A stretch of 64,000 nt of DNA from Pandoraea apista (GCF_001465595.2 NZ_CP013481.2:186001-250000), one strand, 5' to 3'. Positions 8,786-17,647 are shown, counted from the stretch's first letter. The notes: generated by a model not told the origin, from the letters alone. Numbers and translations: made by a program.

Positions 8786-9607
8786 ATGAAAGTCACGACG
8801 ACAGCCGCCCGCGCGGTTCTCATGGCGGGAGCGGCATTCGCCGCGCTCACCGCTGCCACGGTTCATGCGCAATCGGCCGCCGCCGGCAGCCCCGCCGCCA
8901 TGCACTCCCGGCTCGACGACATTGTGAAGTCGGGTACCTTGCGCGCCTGCGCGACCGGCGACTACAAGCCGTACACGTATCGCCGCCCGGACGGTCAGTT
9001 CGAGGGGATCGACGTGGATCTGGTCGCTTCGCTGGCGAAATCGCTCGGCGTGAAGCCTGTGATTGTCCCCACGACGTGGAAAGGGCTGATGGACGACTTC
9101 ACCGCCGGGAAGTGCGATATCGCAGTCGGGGGCATCTCCGTCACGCTCGATCGTGCGGCCCGTGCCTATTACAGCAGCGTGGTGATGGTCGACGGCAAAT
9201 CGCCGATCGTGCGTTGTGCCGACGTTGCGAAGTACCAGACGCTCGCCGATCTGAACCAGCCCAGCACGCGCGCCATCGCGAATCCTGGCGGTACGAACGA
9301 GCGCTTTGCCCGTCAGTACCTGCCCAAGGCCACGCTCACGATCTATCCGGATAACGTCACGATCTTCCAGCAGATCGCCGAGGGTCGCGCCGACGTGATG
9401 GTGACGGATACGTCCGAAACGCTGTTGCAGCACAAACTTATCCCGTCGCTCTGCCCGGTCAACCCCGACAAGCCGCTTCAGTTCGGCGAGAAGGCCTACC
9501 TGATCCCGCGTGGCGACGACATCCTCAAGCAATACGTCGATCAATGGCTCAACCTTGCCCAGAAGACCGGCGAGTATCAGGCCGTCGTGGACAAGTGGCT
9601 CAAGTAA
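8786..9607 (+). CDS. Exported PheC-like cyclohexadienyl dehydratase / solute-binding family 3 protein
   Basis: A 273-residue periplasmic protein with a signal peptide (cleavage near VHAQ) and the type 3 solute-binding fold. Several stretches resemble cyclohexadienyl dehydratase PheC of Pseudomonas more than an amino-acid receptor: TGDYKPYTYR, NPGGTNERFARQYL, PDNVTIFQQI, FGEKAYLIPR and a Glu in TDTSETLLQ near the PheC catalytic glutamate. PheC converts prephenate or arogenate to phenylpyruvate or phenylalanine in the periplasm. There is no ABC permease or ATPase beside it, which also favours an enzyme. AGGAGAC precedes the ATG. A binding-protein role cannot be excluded. Confidence 0.72.
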   Translation: MKVTTTAARAVLMAGAAFAALTAATVHAQSAAAGSPAAMHSRLDDIVKSGTLRACATGDYKPYTYRRPDGQFEGIDVDLVASLAKSLGVKPVIVPTTWKGLMDDFTAGKCDIAVGGISVTLDRAARAYYSSVVMVDGKSPIVRCADVAKYQTLADLNQPSTRAIANPGGTNERFARQYLPKATLTIYPDNVTIFQQIAEGRADVMVTDTSETLLQHKLIPSLCPVNPDKPLQFGEKAYLIPRGDDILKQYVDQWLNLAQKTGEYQAVVDKWLK

Positions 9608-9618
9608 TCGGGCGGGGG

Positions 9619-10566
9619 TCAGCTCAGCCAGTCGCGCAAACGCTGCGCGGCGTCGTGCATGACCAGTCTTGCTTGCGGGACGAACGGCTGTAACCGGGCA
9701 AAGCTGTGTGTGAGGCCGGGCGCTTCGACAATTTCCGCCCGGCCGCCCGACTGCGCCACGAATTGCGCATAGGACACGGCTTCGTCATGCAACGGATCGT
9801 ATTCGGCGGCAATCACCAACGCATTCGGCAGCGGGTGACGCGGGGCTTGCGCCGTCAGATTGACGCGCACATCGTCTGCCGCCGGCTCCACGCCGTTGAG
9901 GAACTCGCGCCAATACCAGCGCATTTCGTCGCGCGTCAGGCCCACGCCGTGCGCCAGACGCTCGTAACTCGGAGTGTCGAACCGATACTGCACGACCGGG
10001 TAGATCAGCAATTGGGCGTTCACGATCCCCGGGTGCTGATCGTTGAACCAGGCGGCTGCCTGCGCCGCCAGATGGCCTCCCGCGCTGTCGCCGGCGACGG
10101 CCAGACGATCGACCTGCACACCCAGCCGGGCGCGTTGCTCTGCCGCCCATGCCAACGCTTCGCGTGCGTCGTCGACCGGGGCGGGAAACGGATGCTCGGG
10201 CGCCAGCCGGTAATCGACGCTCAGCACCGCCACATCTCCATCTTGCGCGAGGAACGCGGCCAGTGTGCCATGCGTGTCGACGTCCCCCACGACCCACCCG
10301 CCGCCGTGGAAATACACGACGAGCGGCACTTCGCGGCCGATCGGACGATACAACCGTGCGCGCAGATTGCGGCCCGGCAGCGGAATTTCGAAGGTCTCGC
10401 TTTTCAATCCCGCCGGTAGCGGACGCAACGCCTCGACAGCGACAGCGGCGAACTTGGCGCGCACGTCTTGCGCACTGGGCGCGCCTGCGTCGGCGGCGTT
10501 GGCGGCGTTGGGGTACTTGCGCGCCATTTGGTCGTAGTAAGCGAGTAGATCGGCGTCGATAGTCAT
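9619..10566 (-). CDS. Alpha/beta hydrolase, hormone-sensitive-lipase-like esterase
   Basis: A 315-residue cytoplasmic esterase or lipase of the HSL (family IV) type. The oxyanion-hole motif HGGGWVVGD and the nucleophile motif GDSAGGHLAAQ are both present; the acidic residue lies in AEYDPLHDE and the catalytic histidine in LTHSFA near the C-terminus, so the triad is complete. The ATG at 10566 is preferred to an upstream in-frame TTG at 10578. Its 3' end is only 11 bases from that of the convergent pheC-like gene. The natural substrate cannot be read from the sequence. Confidence 0.88.
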   Translation of the reverse strand: MTIDADLLAYYDQMARKYPNAANAADAGAPSAQDVRAKFAAVAVEALRPLPAGLKSETFEIPLPGRNLRARLYRPIGREVPLVVYFHGGGWVVGDVDTHGTLAAFLAQDGDVAVLSVDYRLAPEHPFPAPVDDAREALAWAAEQRARLGVQVDRLAVAGDSAGGHLAAQAAAWFNDQHPGIVNAQLLIYPVVQYRFDTPSYERLAHGVGLTRDEMRWYWREFLNGVEPAADDVRVNLTAQAPRHPLPNALVIAAEYDPLHDEAVSYAQFVAQSGGRAEIVEAPGLTHSFARLQPFVPQARLVMHDAAQRLRDWLS

Positions 10567-10650
10567 GTCAGCAGGCAATTGGCGTAAAGGCGGTTGGAGA
10601 AGAAAGCGGTTTTGCTATTTTTTCCGAAGCGGCGGATGGGCGCGCCGGAC

Positions 10651-11124
10651 TCAGCGGCGGTTCGCCTGTGCAGACACGTTGCCTCCCATCATCTGCCAGC
10701 GCTGGTGCTCGATCTTGACGCAGCGATCCATCACGACGTCGAGCCCCGCAGCCAGGGCGGCGGCCGCCGCTTCATCGTTCTCGATGCCCAACTGCATCCA
10801 TAAACTGTTGGCGCCAATGGCGATCGCCTCTTCCGCGATCGGCGGAATGTCGCCGCTGCGGCGAAAGCAGTCGACCATCTGAATCTGCACGCCTTGCGCA
10901 CGCAGCGCCTCGGCGGCGTCGGTCAGGCTCGCGTAGACGGTCTCGCCCAGAATCTTCTCGCCGGAGTCGGCTGCCTGCGGGTTGACCGGCACAATCCGGT
11001 ACCCCTGCTGCTGCATATAGCGAGATGTGGTGTAACTGGGCCGGTCGGGCCGCGGCGACAGGCCCACGACCCCGATGACACGGTCGCGCGCCAGTATTTT
11101 CCCCAGACGTTCCATGGTTTCCAT
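10651..11124 (-). CDS. CoA-binding domain protein (YccU-like)
   Basis: A 157-residue single-domain protein with the Rossmann-like CoA-binding fold related to succinyl-CoA synthetase alpha. Motifs: GVVGLSPRPDRPSY at the N-terminal nucleotide loop, GYRIVPVNP, and LWMQLGIENDEAA. Proteins of this kind bind CoA but the physiological role is unknown. Start: METMERLGK at 11124 opens the domain directly; an upstream in-frame reading lacks homology-like character. A second Met three codons later is an alternative. It stands alone, with a 763-base gap behind it. Confidence 0.85.
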   Translation of the reverse strand: METMERLGKILARDRVIGVVGLSPRPDRPSYTTSRYMQQQGYRIVPVNPQAADSGEKILGETVYASLTDAAEALRAQGVQIQMVDCFRRSGDIPPIAEEAIAIGANSLWMQLGIENDEAAAAALAAGLDVVMDRCVKIEHQRWQMMGGNVSAQANRR

Positions 11125-11439
11125 GCGGGTACGGCCTCGTTCGGGCCGATGCAGTCGTTGGACGAAATTCTTGCTCCCGGTGCGCCGCAGATCCTCGACG
11201 AGAGGGTGGACGCTCACTTTGTTGCCACGCACAAAGAATGAAGTTAGCACATTGAGGACGTGGGCGTGAAATGCGGTTGCGCCACGGGCACCGGTGAATC
11301 GATGTGTGCGCATGTCACTCGTCTTCAATGCTTCGGCAGGCGAGTTATTCAGGATGGCGAACTAAGTCGCACTTTCGAAATCACTCATGAAGTCCTTGCC
11401 GGGAAAGGAGTGGCGAGGGTTTGCGAAAGGAATGGTGCG

Positions 11440-11677
11440 CCTGAGGTGTTACAACCTGAAACACTTTGTTACCCCTCACGCCATACGTTTCCACCACAAT
11501 GCATCTCAACGCTGACGTGCTTATCCCCCGGTAACACAGCAGCGCGACTGTATCGGCAGACGGCGTCCCCCGGCGCAATCCGCAAGGTAATTCGATGCAG
11601 TGCTCCGAATCTGGTCTCCTCGCGCTAACCCCGTAGCGTGTGGTTTTGGCGGGCCCGTGTGTCCCGCCATTTTTTTT
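11440..11677 (+). ncRNA. Candidate small RNA ending in the 11647-11677 terminator
   Basis: A rightward terminator exists with no rightward gene before it. The 200 or so bases upstream can fold: GTGTTAC (11446-11452) is perfectly complementary to GTAACAC (11531-11537), and GCGCCTGAGG near 11437-11446 can partly pair with CCTCGCGC near 11618-11625. A 42-codon frame from an ATG at 11388 crosses the region but has no clear ribosome-binding site or family. The 5' end is not determined. A 6S-like RNA was considered but could not be demonstrated. Confidence 0.35.
11647..11677 (+). terminator. Intrinsic terminator TGGCGGG-loop-CCCGCCA-T8
   Basis: A 7-bp GC-rich stem (11647-11653 with 11663-11669), 9-base loop and eight T residues (11670-11677) on the plus strand. 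Read on the minus strand there is no T-run after the stem, so it is directional. Confidence 0.85.
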
Positions 11678-11887
11678 GCCTGCGACGACCTACATCTTTC
11701 CTAACCCTTTCTCCGACATCTCTCCGGATGCTTCGCTATCCGACGCATTTTCGGAAATCGATTCACGCCTGCGTAAATTGATCCCCGCCTGATGTCTGCC
11801 CGATGTCCGCAATGCCGGTCATCTGTCGGGATTGGAAATGGCCTGTGAAGTGACTCGATTCCTGTCGGGTCTTCCCTCCGAATCCGC

Positions 11888-12676
11888 TCACCGGGTGGCC
11901 CGGAGCCAGGGTTTGAGCCAGCCGAGGCCGTCGCGCGTTGCGCCTTGCGGCCGGTATTCGCACCCGATCCATCCCGCGTAACCCAGTTCGTCGAGCAGAC
12001 GGAACAGGAAGGGATAGTTGACTTCTCCGGTGTCGGGCTCATGGCGCGCGGGCACGCCAGCGACCTGCACATGCCCGATGTGAGCAATGGACTGTCGCAG
12101 CTTCATTGCCAGATCGCCTTCCACGATCTGACAGTGATACGCATCGAACTGGACCTTGAGATTGCCCGCACCGACTTCCTGACGAATGGCGTGGGCCTGA
12201 TCCTGACGCGTAAGGAAGTAGCGGGGGAAGTCGCGCGGATTGATCGGCTCGATCAGGACAGTGACACCGTGCGCGGCGGCTTGCCCGGCCGCGTAAGCGA
12301 GGTTTTCGAGATAGACCGCCCGGCAGCGCTCGGGCGACGCTGCCGCGTCGGGGCATCCGGCCATGACATGCAACTGACGGCAGCCAAGCGCGTCGGCGTA
12401 GTCGAGCGCGATTTCAACGCCATCTCGAAATTGCGCCTCACGCCCTGGCAGCGCGGCTAGCCCGCGTTCGCCGCTCGCCCAGTCGCCGGCGGGGGTGTTG
12501 AACAGCACCTGCGTCAGCCCGGCGTCGTCCAGACGCGTGCGTATCTCATGGGCGGGATGCTCGTAAGGGAACAGGAATTCGACACCTCGGAAGCCGTCGC
12601 TCGCCGCCTCCCGGAAGCGATCCAGAAATGGGAATTCCTGATAAAGCAGCGTCAGATTCGCGGCAAATCGCGGCAT
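11888..12676 (-). CDS. hyi: Hydroxypyruvate isomerase family protein (Hyi / OtnI type)
   Basis: A 262-residue TIM-barrel sugar isomerase of the xylose-isomerase-like superfamily that interconverts hydroxypyruvate and tartronate semialdehyde, or 2-oxo-tetronates in the OtnI branch. Seen: [18 protein letters not shown] at the N-terminus, MAGCPD, the metal-ligand region [27 protein letters not shown], and the C-terminal GCEYRP. GGAG precedes the ATG by about 8 bases. No glyoxylate carboligase or tartronate semialdehyde reductase gene is adjacent, so the pathway remains open between glyoxylate and four-carbon acid sugars. Confidence 0.88.
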   Translation of the reverse strand: MPRFAANLTLLYQEFPFLDRFREAASDGFRGVEFLFPYEHPAHEIRTRLDDAGLTQVLFNTPAGDWASGERGLAALPGREAQFRDGVEIALDYADALGCRQLHVMAGCPDAAASPERCRAVYLENLAYAAGQAAAHGVTVLIEPINPRDFPRYFLTRQDQAHAIRQEVGAGNLKVQFDAYHCQIVEGDLAMKLRQSIAHIGHVQVAGVPARHEPDTGEVNYPFLFRLLDELGYAGWIGCEYRPQGATRDGLGWLKPWLRATR

Positions 12677-12732
12677 GAGAATCTCCGTCGCCCGGCATGG
12701 ACGGGCAGGGTGGGCCTATGCCCGTCACAATA

Positions 12733-13239
12733 TCATTGCCCGTCGATCTGAGGCGCCGCTACGCTGCGCAACTGGAACCGTCCGTCGTTATTGAAGAGCC
12801 AGGTTTCGACCGCCCGAACGCGCCCGCTACTGTCGACCAACGCCCGGCTGGGCGCGGGTAAGGGGCTGGCTCGTCGCAGACTCGCCATTGCAATGCGCTC
12901 AGCTTCGCGATCGCCGTTGCTGCGGTAGAGCGCCACACTCGTCACGTTCCCGTTGCGGTCCACCCAATACTCGAGCGACACCACCGAGCGCAGCATCGGC
13001 TGCGGGTTGCCCGGTGTGATTTCCTTCGCGTTGACTTCCGTTACACGCTGCGCCGCCGCGATCTTGTACTGGTCGAGCGCCGAGATCGGTGCCTGTCCGG
13101 GCGTCAGGTTGAGGATGAGCGGCTTTTTGGGTTCGAAATCCGGATTGGCGCAACCGGCAAGTGCCAAAACACAGGCGCCGAGGGTGAGCCATGCAGCGGT
13201 ATAGGGTGCCTGCCGGCACCGGGAAGGTTGCGTATTCAT
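12733..13239 (-). CDS. Lipoprotein with TonB C-terminal-like domain
   Basis: A 168-residue predicted outer-membrane or periplasmic lipoprotein: signal peptide with lipobox LALAGC (Cys about residue 30), then a domain with the TonB/TolA C-terminal pattern (about 60-150: VSLEYWVDRNGNVTSVAL, AMASLRRASPLPAP). It lacks the transmembrane anchor and proline-rich spacer of true TonB, and no ExbB/ExbD genes are near, so it is probably a structural or envelope protein rather than an energy transducer. GGGAG precedes the start at a good distance. The function is unknown. Confidence 0.75.
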   Translation of the reverse strand: MNTQPSRCRQAPYTAAWLTLGACVLALAGCANPDFEPKKPLILNLTPGQAPISALDQYKIAAAQRVTEVNAKEITPGNPQPMLRSVVSLEYWVDRNGNVTSVALYRSNGDREAERIAMASLRRASPLPAPSRALVDSSGRVRAVETWLFNNDGRFQLRSVAAPQIDGQ

Positions 13240-13291
13240 GTGCTATCTCCCGCAACGTTCGCGACACTTTTCTTGTTGTTCACTTCCTTGC

Positions 13292-13326
13292 ACCCGTCAC
13301 GCGACGGGAACTGCCGCGTGACGGGT
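13292..13326. repeat. Long perfect inverted repeat ACCCGTCACGCG / CGCGTGACGGGT
   Basis: Twelve-base arms (13292-13303 and 13315-13326) around an 11-base loop, in the 113-base gap between the dienelactone hydrolase 3' end and the lipoprotein 5' end. The RNA hairpin would be very stable but has no T-run on either strand. It may be a Rho-assisted or processing hairpin, or an operator for the lipoprotein gene. Confidence 0.5.
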
Positions 13327-13352
13327 AAAACACGGGTCGAACACCGTCGCGG

Positions 13353-14588
13353 CTAGTGCGGCCGGGTTCCGAACGACCAGTTCGGCATCAGGGTGTTGGA
13401 CGACAGATTCTCGTCCTGCAACTTGCGCGCCGTCTCCACGCCTGCCACTGGCAGGCCCGTCGGATCAAGCAGCCCGATCTGCACCAGCACGCTCGCCTGA
13501 TCCCAATAGATATGCTCGTGTTCGAGCTTGTCGCCCCGGAATCTCACGATGGCGACCAACGGAATCTCGACGCGGCGGCCGGTCGGTTCCACGCCCGGCA
13601 GCATCCAGTCGACCGGCGTGGTATGCGTAAAGCAGAACAGCAACTCGTCGACGAGCTGTGTCGCGCCGATCGTGCGCGAAATCGGAATCAGCTTGGTGTC
13701 GGGCGGATTGCTGTTGACGAAGTGGTTCCGGTAGAAGTGCGCCAGTTGCTGATGGCCCACGCCGCCCGTCATCGTCGGAATGTGATTGACATACGGTTCG
13801 GCCACCATCGTCTTCATTAGCGGATCGATTTCGCGAATGGCAAATTCGTACGCGCAATGGGTCTCCCACAGCGCCGCGAAGTCATAGTGCGGGCCGAGTA
13901 CCCGACGCACGGCGCCGATGGTGCGCTGGTGCGCCAGTTGCGTGGCCGCCCGGTTGAAGTGATCGCCGGGACGGGCGAAGGCGTGGTCGGCGTCCGGATA
14001 GTCGTAGAGCGTGATGTTGGCGTGTCCGCCGAGGCGGGCGGCAAGTGTTTCACGTACTTCCGGCGGGGCATATTTGTCGCGTTCGGCAATATGCAGCACG
14101 AGCGGCGGGTGCTCGCCGGCGAGTTCGTCGACGTGTTGCTCGATCCCCACGCCGTAGTAGCCAACGGCGACATCAGCGCTGGTGCGCGTGACCGACAGCG
14201 CGGCCAGCTTGCCGCCGAGGCAGTAGCCGACGACGCCCACGCCGCCGGCGCATTCGGGCAACGCGCGCAGGGCGTCGACGCTCGCGCCGACATCTTCCAT
14301 GCCGAGATCGACATCGAAACTCTGGAACAAGGCAAACGCCCGCTGCCAGTCGCCGGACGAATAGCCCAGCTCAATGCCCGGCTCGATACGCCAGAACAGA
14401 TCGGGCGCCAGAACGACGTAGCCCTCTTCGGCGTATCGGTCGGCTAGCTCGCGAATGTAGGCGTTCACGCCGAAGATCTCCTGACACAGCACCAGTCCCG
14501 GGCCTTTGCCTCCCCCTTCGGGCAGCGCCAGATACGCCTGAAAGGTCTTGCCGTCGCGCGACTTAATGCTGATGAAGCGTCCTGCCAT
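13353..14588 (-). CDS. Dienelactone hydrolase fused to a SnoaL/NTF2-like domain
   Basis: A 411-residue cytoplasmic fusion. Residues 1-240 are a dienelactone hydrolase: CQEIFGVN near the N-terminus, nucleophile Cys123 in GYCLGG, Asp171 in AERDKYAP and His202 in YPDADHAFARPG complete the Cys-Asp-His triad. Residues 265-400 form a SnoaL-like alpha+beta barrel (MTGGVGHQQLAHFYRNHF, HIYWDQASVLVQIGLL). DLH enzymes open lactones such as dienelactones; the added cone may bind a hydrophobic substrate or product. AGGAG precedes the ATG. There is no chlorocatechol operon around it, so the true substrate is unknown. Confidence 0.88.
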   Translation of the reverse strand: MAGRFISIKSRDGKTFQAYLALPEGGGKGPGLVLCQEIFGVNAYIRELADRYAEEGYVVLAPDLFWRIEPGIELGYSSGDWQRAFALFQSFDVDLGMEDVGASVDALRALPECAGGVGVVGYCLGGKLAALSVTRTSADVAVGYYGVGIEQHVDELAGEHPPLVLHIAERDKYAPPEVRETLAARLGGHANITLYDYPDADHAFARPGDHFNRAATQLAHQRTIGAVRRVLGPHYDFAALWETHCAYEFAIREIDPLMKTMVAEPYVNHIPTMTGGVGHQQLAHFYRNHFVNSNPPDTKLIPISRTIGATQLVDELLFCFTHTTPVDWMLPGVEPTGRRVEIPLVAIVRFRGDKLEHEHIYWDQASVLVQIGLLDPTGLPVAGVETARKLQDENLSSNTLMPNWSFGTRPH

Positions 14589-14912
14589 GTCACTGTCTCC
14601 TGAAACACCGGATCGTGCGACGTACAGTGCGCTCTCTCCCTATCTTAGGTGGCCCGTGTGTGACGCGCAGCGCGGTTAACACGTAGGACGCGACACGTAG
14701 GGCGCGGCCTGTAGCCCGTTAGGGCGCTCGGCGGAGCGTACGTCGGACGATGCGTGAAGTTAAGGGGGGGGAAGCCGGGAAGATGCGGCCATTGCCACCT
14801 TCGAGGTCCGCGGGTAGCGGCATCCGACGATACCATGCATACTCGGAACGCATGTTCCCGGCGTGAATGAAGATTTCGCGCGGGACGCTTTTTTGTACGC
14901 AATGGAGTGACC
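14589..14912. other. Divergent promoter region between DLH fusion and arsC-like gene
   Basis: The 324 bases separate two divergent genes and must hold both promoters. A short direct repeat is visible (CACGTAGGACGCG followed by CACGTAGGGCGCG, near 14679-14705). Otherwise nothing recognisable and no open frame of interest. Confidence 0.3.
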
Positions 14913-15269
14913 ATGATTACCGTGTATCACAACCCGCGCTGCTCGAAGTCGCGCGAAGCGCTGGCCCTCGTGGAGGGCTCCCCGGCGGTGGGGGGGAGCG
15001 ACCTGCAAATCATCGAGTATCTGAAGACGCCGCCAACGCTCGCCGAACTCAAGCGTCTGCATAAGCTGCTCGGTGTGCCCGTGCGCGAGATGATTCGCAG
15101 CAACGAGACCGAGTACGCCGAACTGGGGCTGGCCGATGCGACGCTGACCGACGACGCGCTGCTTGCTGCCGTGGCAAAGCACCCGAAGCTGTTGCAGCGT
15201 CCTATTGTGGTCAACGGCGACAAGGCCGTGATTGCGCGTCCGCCGGAGTTGGCGAACAACGTTCTGTAA
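14913..15269 (+). CDS. arsC: ArsC-family glutaredoxin-dependent arsenate reductase-like protein
   Basis: A 118-residue thioredoxin-fold protein of the ArsC/Spx family. The active-site motif NPRCSKSREAL with Cys10 is intact, and the C-terminal LLQRPIVV with the substrate-contacting arginine is present. Classical ArsC reduces arsenate to arsenite with glutathione and glutaredoxin. There is no arsR, arsB or acr3 beside it, so arsenic resistance is plausible but not proven; a YffB-like role is possible. GGAG sits five bases before the chosen ATG, better than the GTG two codons upstream. Confidence 0.87.
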   Translation: MITVYHNPRCSKSREALALVEGSPAVGGSDLQIIEYLKTPPTLAELKRLHKLLGVPVREMIRSNETEYAELGLADATLTDDALLAAVAKHPKLLQRPIVVNGDKAVIARPPELANNVL

Positions 15270-15383
15270 GCGGGCTGCCCCGGGTGGCGGGAGTGCGCGC
15301 GACGCGTGATACGCCGCGCGTCTGCCGTTACGGCCCGGGCGGAGGCCATGGCGGTTTGCCGCCTGGCAGCGGCATGCAGCAGT

Positions 15384-16142
15384 TCAGCCGTGGGCTGTGC
15401 TGTCTTTGCCGGGGCCGGTCTCCGGCGATTCGGCGTCTGCCTCGGCGGCAGACGCTCGCGCCGCTGCCGATCCGAACACCGGCGCGTCGGCGTTGGCCGT
15501 GAGCCCGGCGCCGCGCCAGCCCGGCAGTTCAGACAGCGTCTTTTGCTGCTCGCGCAGTTCGGCGAGCATGTTGCAGAAGAGCGCGCCTTGTTCCAGCGCG
15601 TCGTCGAGCGCCACGTGCGTATGCGGCAGCGGGTCGAGCCAGACCTGCGGCAGACGCGGCTTGATGCACTTGCGGTACGGCATGCCGGTCATCGCGAACG
15701 CGAGCGTCTTGATATCGAGTGCCGACCACGAGAACGGGCAACGTCCGACGAAACGCATCATGTACCAGAACATGAACGTGAAATCGAACCCCGCCGGGTA
15801 GGCGACGAACACCGGCTTGCCCGGCAGTTTTTCCACCCACTTCACGTATGCCTTGAGCGCTTTGGCCGGGTCTTCCGGATCAACGCGGCAGGCGGCCCAC
15901 GCTTCGGGCTCGGTTTTCCACCATTTCATCGTTAGCGGATGTCCCTTCGCGTCCGGCAGACACTCGAGGTTGGCGCTGAAGGTGCCGATCAGTTCCTTGT
16001 CCGCCGTATAGGCCGCCGACGCAAAGCTGAGCATCGAATGCGGTCCGGGGATCGGGCCATCGGCCTCGACATCGGTGCTAACGAAAATCTCCTCGTCCAC
16101 GGGAATGATGCGCGACGGCGTGCGGGACATGGCCTCACTCAT
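15384..16142 (-). CDS. DEDD-type 3'-5' exonuclease family protein
   Basis: A 252-residue RNase-H-fold exonuclease. The first acidic motif is in [10 protein letters not shown] and the later ones in the ALDIKTLAF and [11 protein letters not shown] segments, the usual DEDDh arrangement (with a histidine in [10 protein letters not shown]). The C-terminal 40 residues are Ala/Glu-rich and disordered. The start at 16142 overlaps the stop of the upstream metallo-hydrolase by four bases (ATGA), implying translational coupling. The substrate, DNA or RNA, is not evident. Confidence 0.8.
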   Translation of the reverse strand: MSEAMSRTPSRIIPVDEEIFVSTDVEADGPIPGPHSMLSFASAAYTADKELIGTFSANLECLPDAKGHPLTMKWWKTEPEAWAACRVDPEDPAKALKAYVKWVEKLPGKPVFVAYPAGFDFTFMFWYMMRFVGRCPFSWSALDIKTLAFAMTGMPYRKCIKPRLPQVWLDPLPHTHVALDDALEQGALFCNMLAELREQQKTLSELPGWRGAGLTANADAPVFGSAAARASAAEADAESPETGPGKDSTAHG

Positions 16143-16795
16143 ACGGCGCTCCGGGCGAGCACGGCGTCGGCGACGTACGGGTTGGTTTCGCGCTCCTGAC
16201 CGAACGTGGAGACGGGGCCGTGCCCCGGAATGAACGTCACGTCGTTGCCGAGCGGCCAGAGCTTGTCGCGGATCGAGGCGATCAGGTCGGCATGGTTGCC
16301 GCGCGGGAAGTCGGTGCGCCCGATGGAGCCGGCGAACAGCACGTCGCCAACGCTGGCAAGACGTTCGTCGGCCGAGAAGAACACCACGTGACCCGGCGTA
16401 TGGCCAGGGCAATGAAACACGTCGAGCGTGACATCGCCGAACTGGACGGTGTCGCCGTCACCCAGCCAGCGGTCGGGCGTGAACGGCTCGGGCTCGGGAA
16501 AGCCGAACCGCGCGCTTTGCGCTTCCAACTGGTCGATCCAGAAGGCGTCGTCCGGATGGGGACCTTCGATCGGCACGCCGTACTTCGCAGCGAGCGCACC
16601 CGCGCCGCCGCAATGATCCAGATGGCCGTGCGTCAGGAAGATCTTCTCGAGCGTCACCCCCTGACGTTCGATTTCGCCCGCGATCCGGTCGATATCGCCG
16701 CCGGGGTCCACCACGGCGGCGCGCTTCGTCGCATCGCAGACGAGCAGGGTGCAGTTTTGCTGGAATGGCGTGACAGGAATCAGGGTGACGTTCAT
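16139..16795 (-). CDS. Metallo-beta-lactamase fold hydrolase (YcbL / glyoxalase II-like)
   Basis: A 218-residue cytoplasmic zinc hydrolase. The HxHxDH motif is [10 protein letters not shown] (His56, His58, Asp60, His61); the further ligands lie in [22 protein letters not shown] and IPGHGP. The compact length without the C-terminal helical domain fits the YcbL-type glyoxalase II, which hydrolyses S-lactoylglutathione or related thioesters. Persulfide dioxygenases share this fold, but the order of motifs and size fit YcbL better. It heads a two-gene unit with the exonuclease. Confidence 0.88.
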   Translation of the reverse strand: MNVTLIPVTPFQQNCTLLVCDATKRAAVVDPGGDIDRIAGEIERQGVTLEKIFLTHGHLDHCGGAGALAAKYGVPIEGPHPDDAFWIDQLEAQSARFGFPEPEPFTPDRWLGDGDTVQFGDVTLDVFHCPGHTPGHVVFFSADERLASVGDVLFAGSIGRTDFPRGNHADLIASIRDKLWPLGNDVTFIPGHGPVSTFGQERETNPYVADAVLARSAV

Positions 16796-17029
16796 GAGTT
16801 ATCGGGGACGCGGTTTTCGCCTATTGTAATTCGGGCCGGGGGGCTACCGCCCGGCGTTCTGCCGAAGCCCGATGCGCCGGGCGTTTGTCGCAGGGGCAGG
16901 CCGGGCTTTTCCAAAAGCGTTGCGGTGGCGCGAGCCGTCGAGTCGGGTAACGCTTTGTAAACAGGTCTCGGCATGTAAGTGAACACTCGCTGATGGGTTG
17001 ACTTTGACGGCGTGTTAAACTTGCGGGCT

Positions 17030-17647
17030 ATGCGAACACGCGACATGCTCACACGGTTCGCGGTTGGTTGCGTCCTCGCCCTGACGTTGACAGCCTGCAC
17101 AACGCCGCTCGAACCCCCCAGCCAAACGGCTGCCGCCACCCCGGCGACAGGCGAGCGTACCCGTGCGCGCGAAGCCAACGCACCGGTCGGCTCGAGCTTC
17201 GATCTGCATTGGCCGGGCCGGTCCTATCGCAATGAAGGCCTCAATCCCGGCGATCCCGATGCGCCGGAGCGCGACGGCGAAGCGCGTCTGCGCGCCGATG
17301 CCGGGACCTTCTATCAGAGCGGCATGGCGTCGTGGTACGGCAAGAAGTTTCATGGACGGCGCACGGCGACTGGCGAAGCGTTCGACATGAACGAGCCGAC
17401 AGCCGCACATCCGACTTTGCCGCTGGGTAGCTTCGCGCTGGTCCGCAACGTGGCCAATAACAAGACCGTCGTCGTTAAAATCAACGATCGCGGGCCCTAT
17501 ACCCGAAATCGCATCATCGATCTGTCGTTCGGCGCAGCCAAGCAACTCGACTTTGTTCGGGCTGGGCACGCCAAAGTCGAAATCCGCCGCCTCTCCCGCA
17601 GCGAAGTCGCCGCCCTCGGTCTGGACGACACCAACAACACCCCCTGA
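17030..17647 (+). CDS. rlpA: Septal-ring lytic transglycosylase / rare lipoprotein A (RlpA)
   Basis: A 205-residue lipoprotein: signal peptide with lipobox LTLTAC, a low-complexity linker, and the double-psi beta-barrel RlpA domain (GMASWYGKKFHGRRTATGE, PLGSFALVRN, VVVKINDRGPYTRNRIIDLS). The catalytic-type Glu in TATGEAFD and Asp in INDRGP are present. RlpA cleaves naked glycan strands at the septum. The C-terminal SPOR domain of the E. coli protein is missing, which is common in beta-proteobacteria. ATG at 17030 is used; a GTG six codons upstream is possible. Confidence 0.9.
   Translation: MRTRDMLTRFAVGCVLALTLTACTTPLEPPSQTAAATPATGERTRAREANAPVGSSFDLHWPGRSYRNEGLNPGDPDAPERDGEARLRADAGTFYQSGMASWYGKKFHGRRTATGEAFDMNEPTAAHPTLPLGSFALVRNVANNKTVVVKINDRGPYTRNRIIDLSFGAAKQLDFVRAGHAKVEIRRLSRSEVAALGLDDTNNTP

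Larger units (their letters stand above)
11125..11887. other. 763-base gene-free region with an orphan terminator
   Basis: No protein gene is supported on either strand. On the plus strand, three GTTAC/GTAAC elements occur at 11448-11452, 11468-11472 and 11531-11535 (the first two are 20 bases apart), and a strong intrinsic terminator stands at 11647-11677. Since both neighbouring genes read leftward, the terminator must serve a separate rightward transcript (see the ncRNA candidate). Nothing recognisable was found at 11680-11887. Confidence 0.5.

Noticed and set aside
11440..11677. 6S RNA
   Set aside because: The closing stem is partly similar in position, but the central bulge and conserved helices of 6S could not be traced by eye, and ygfA is not adjacent. 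It is reported as an unassigned small-RNA candidate.
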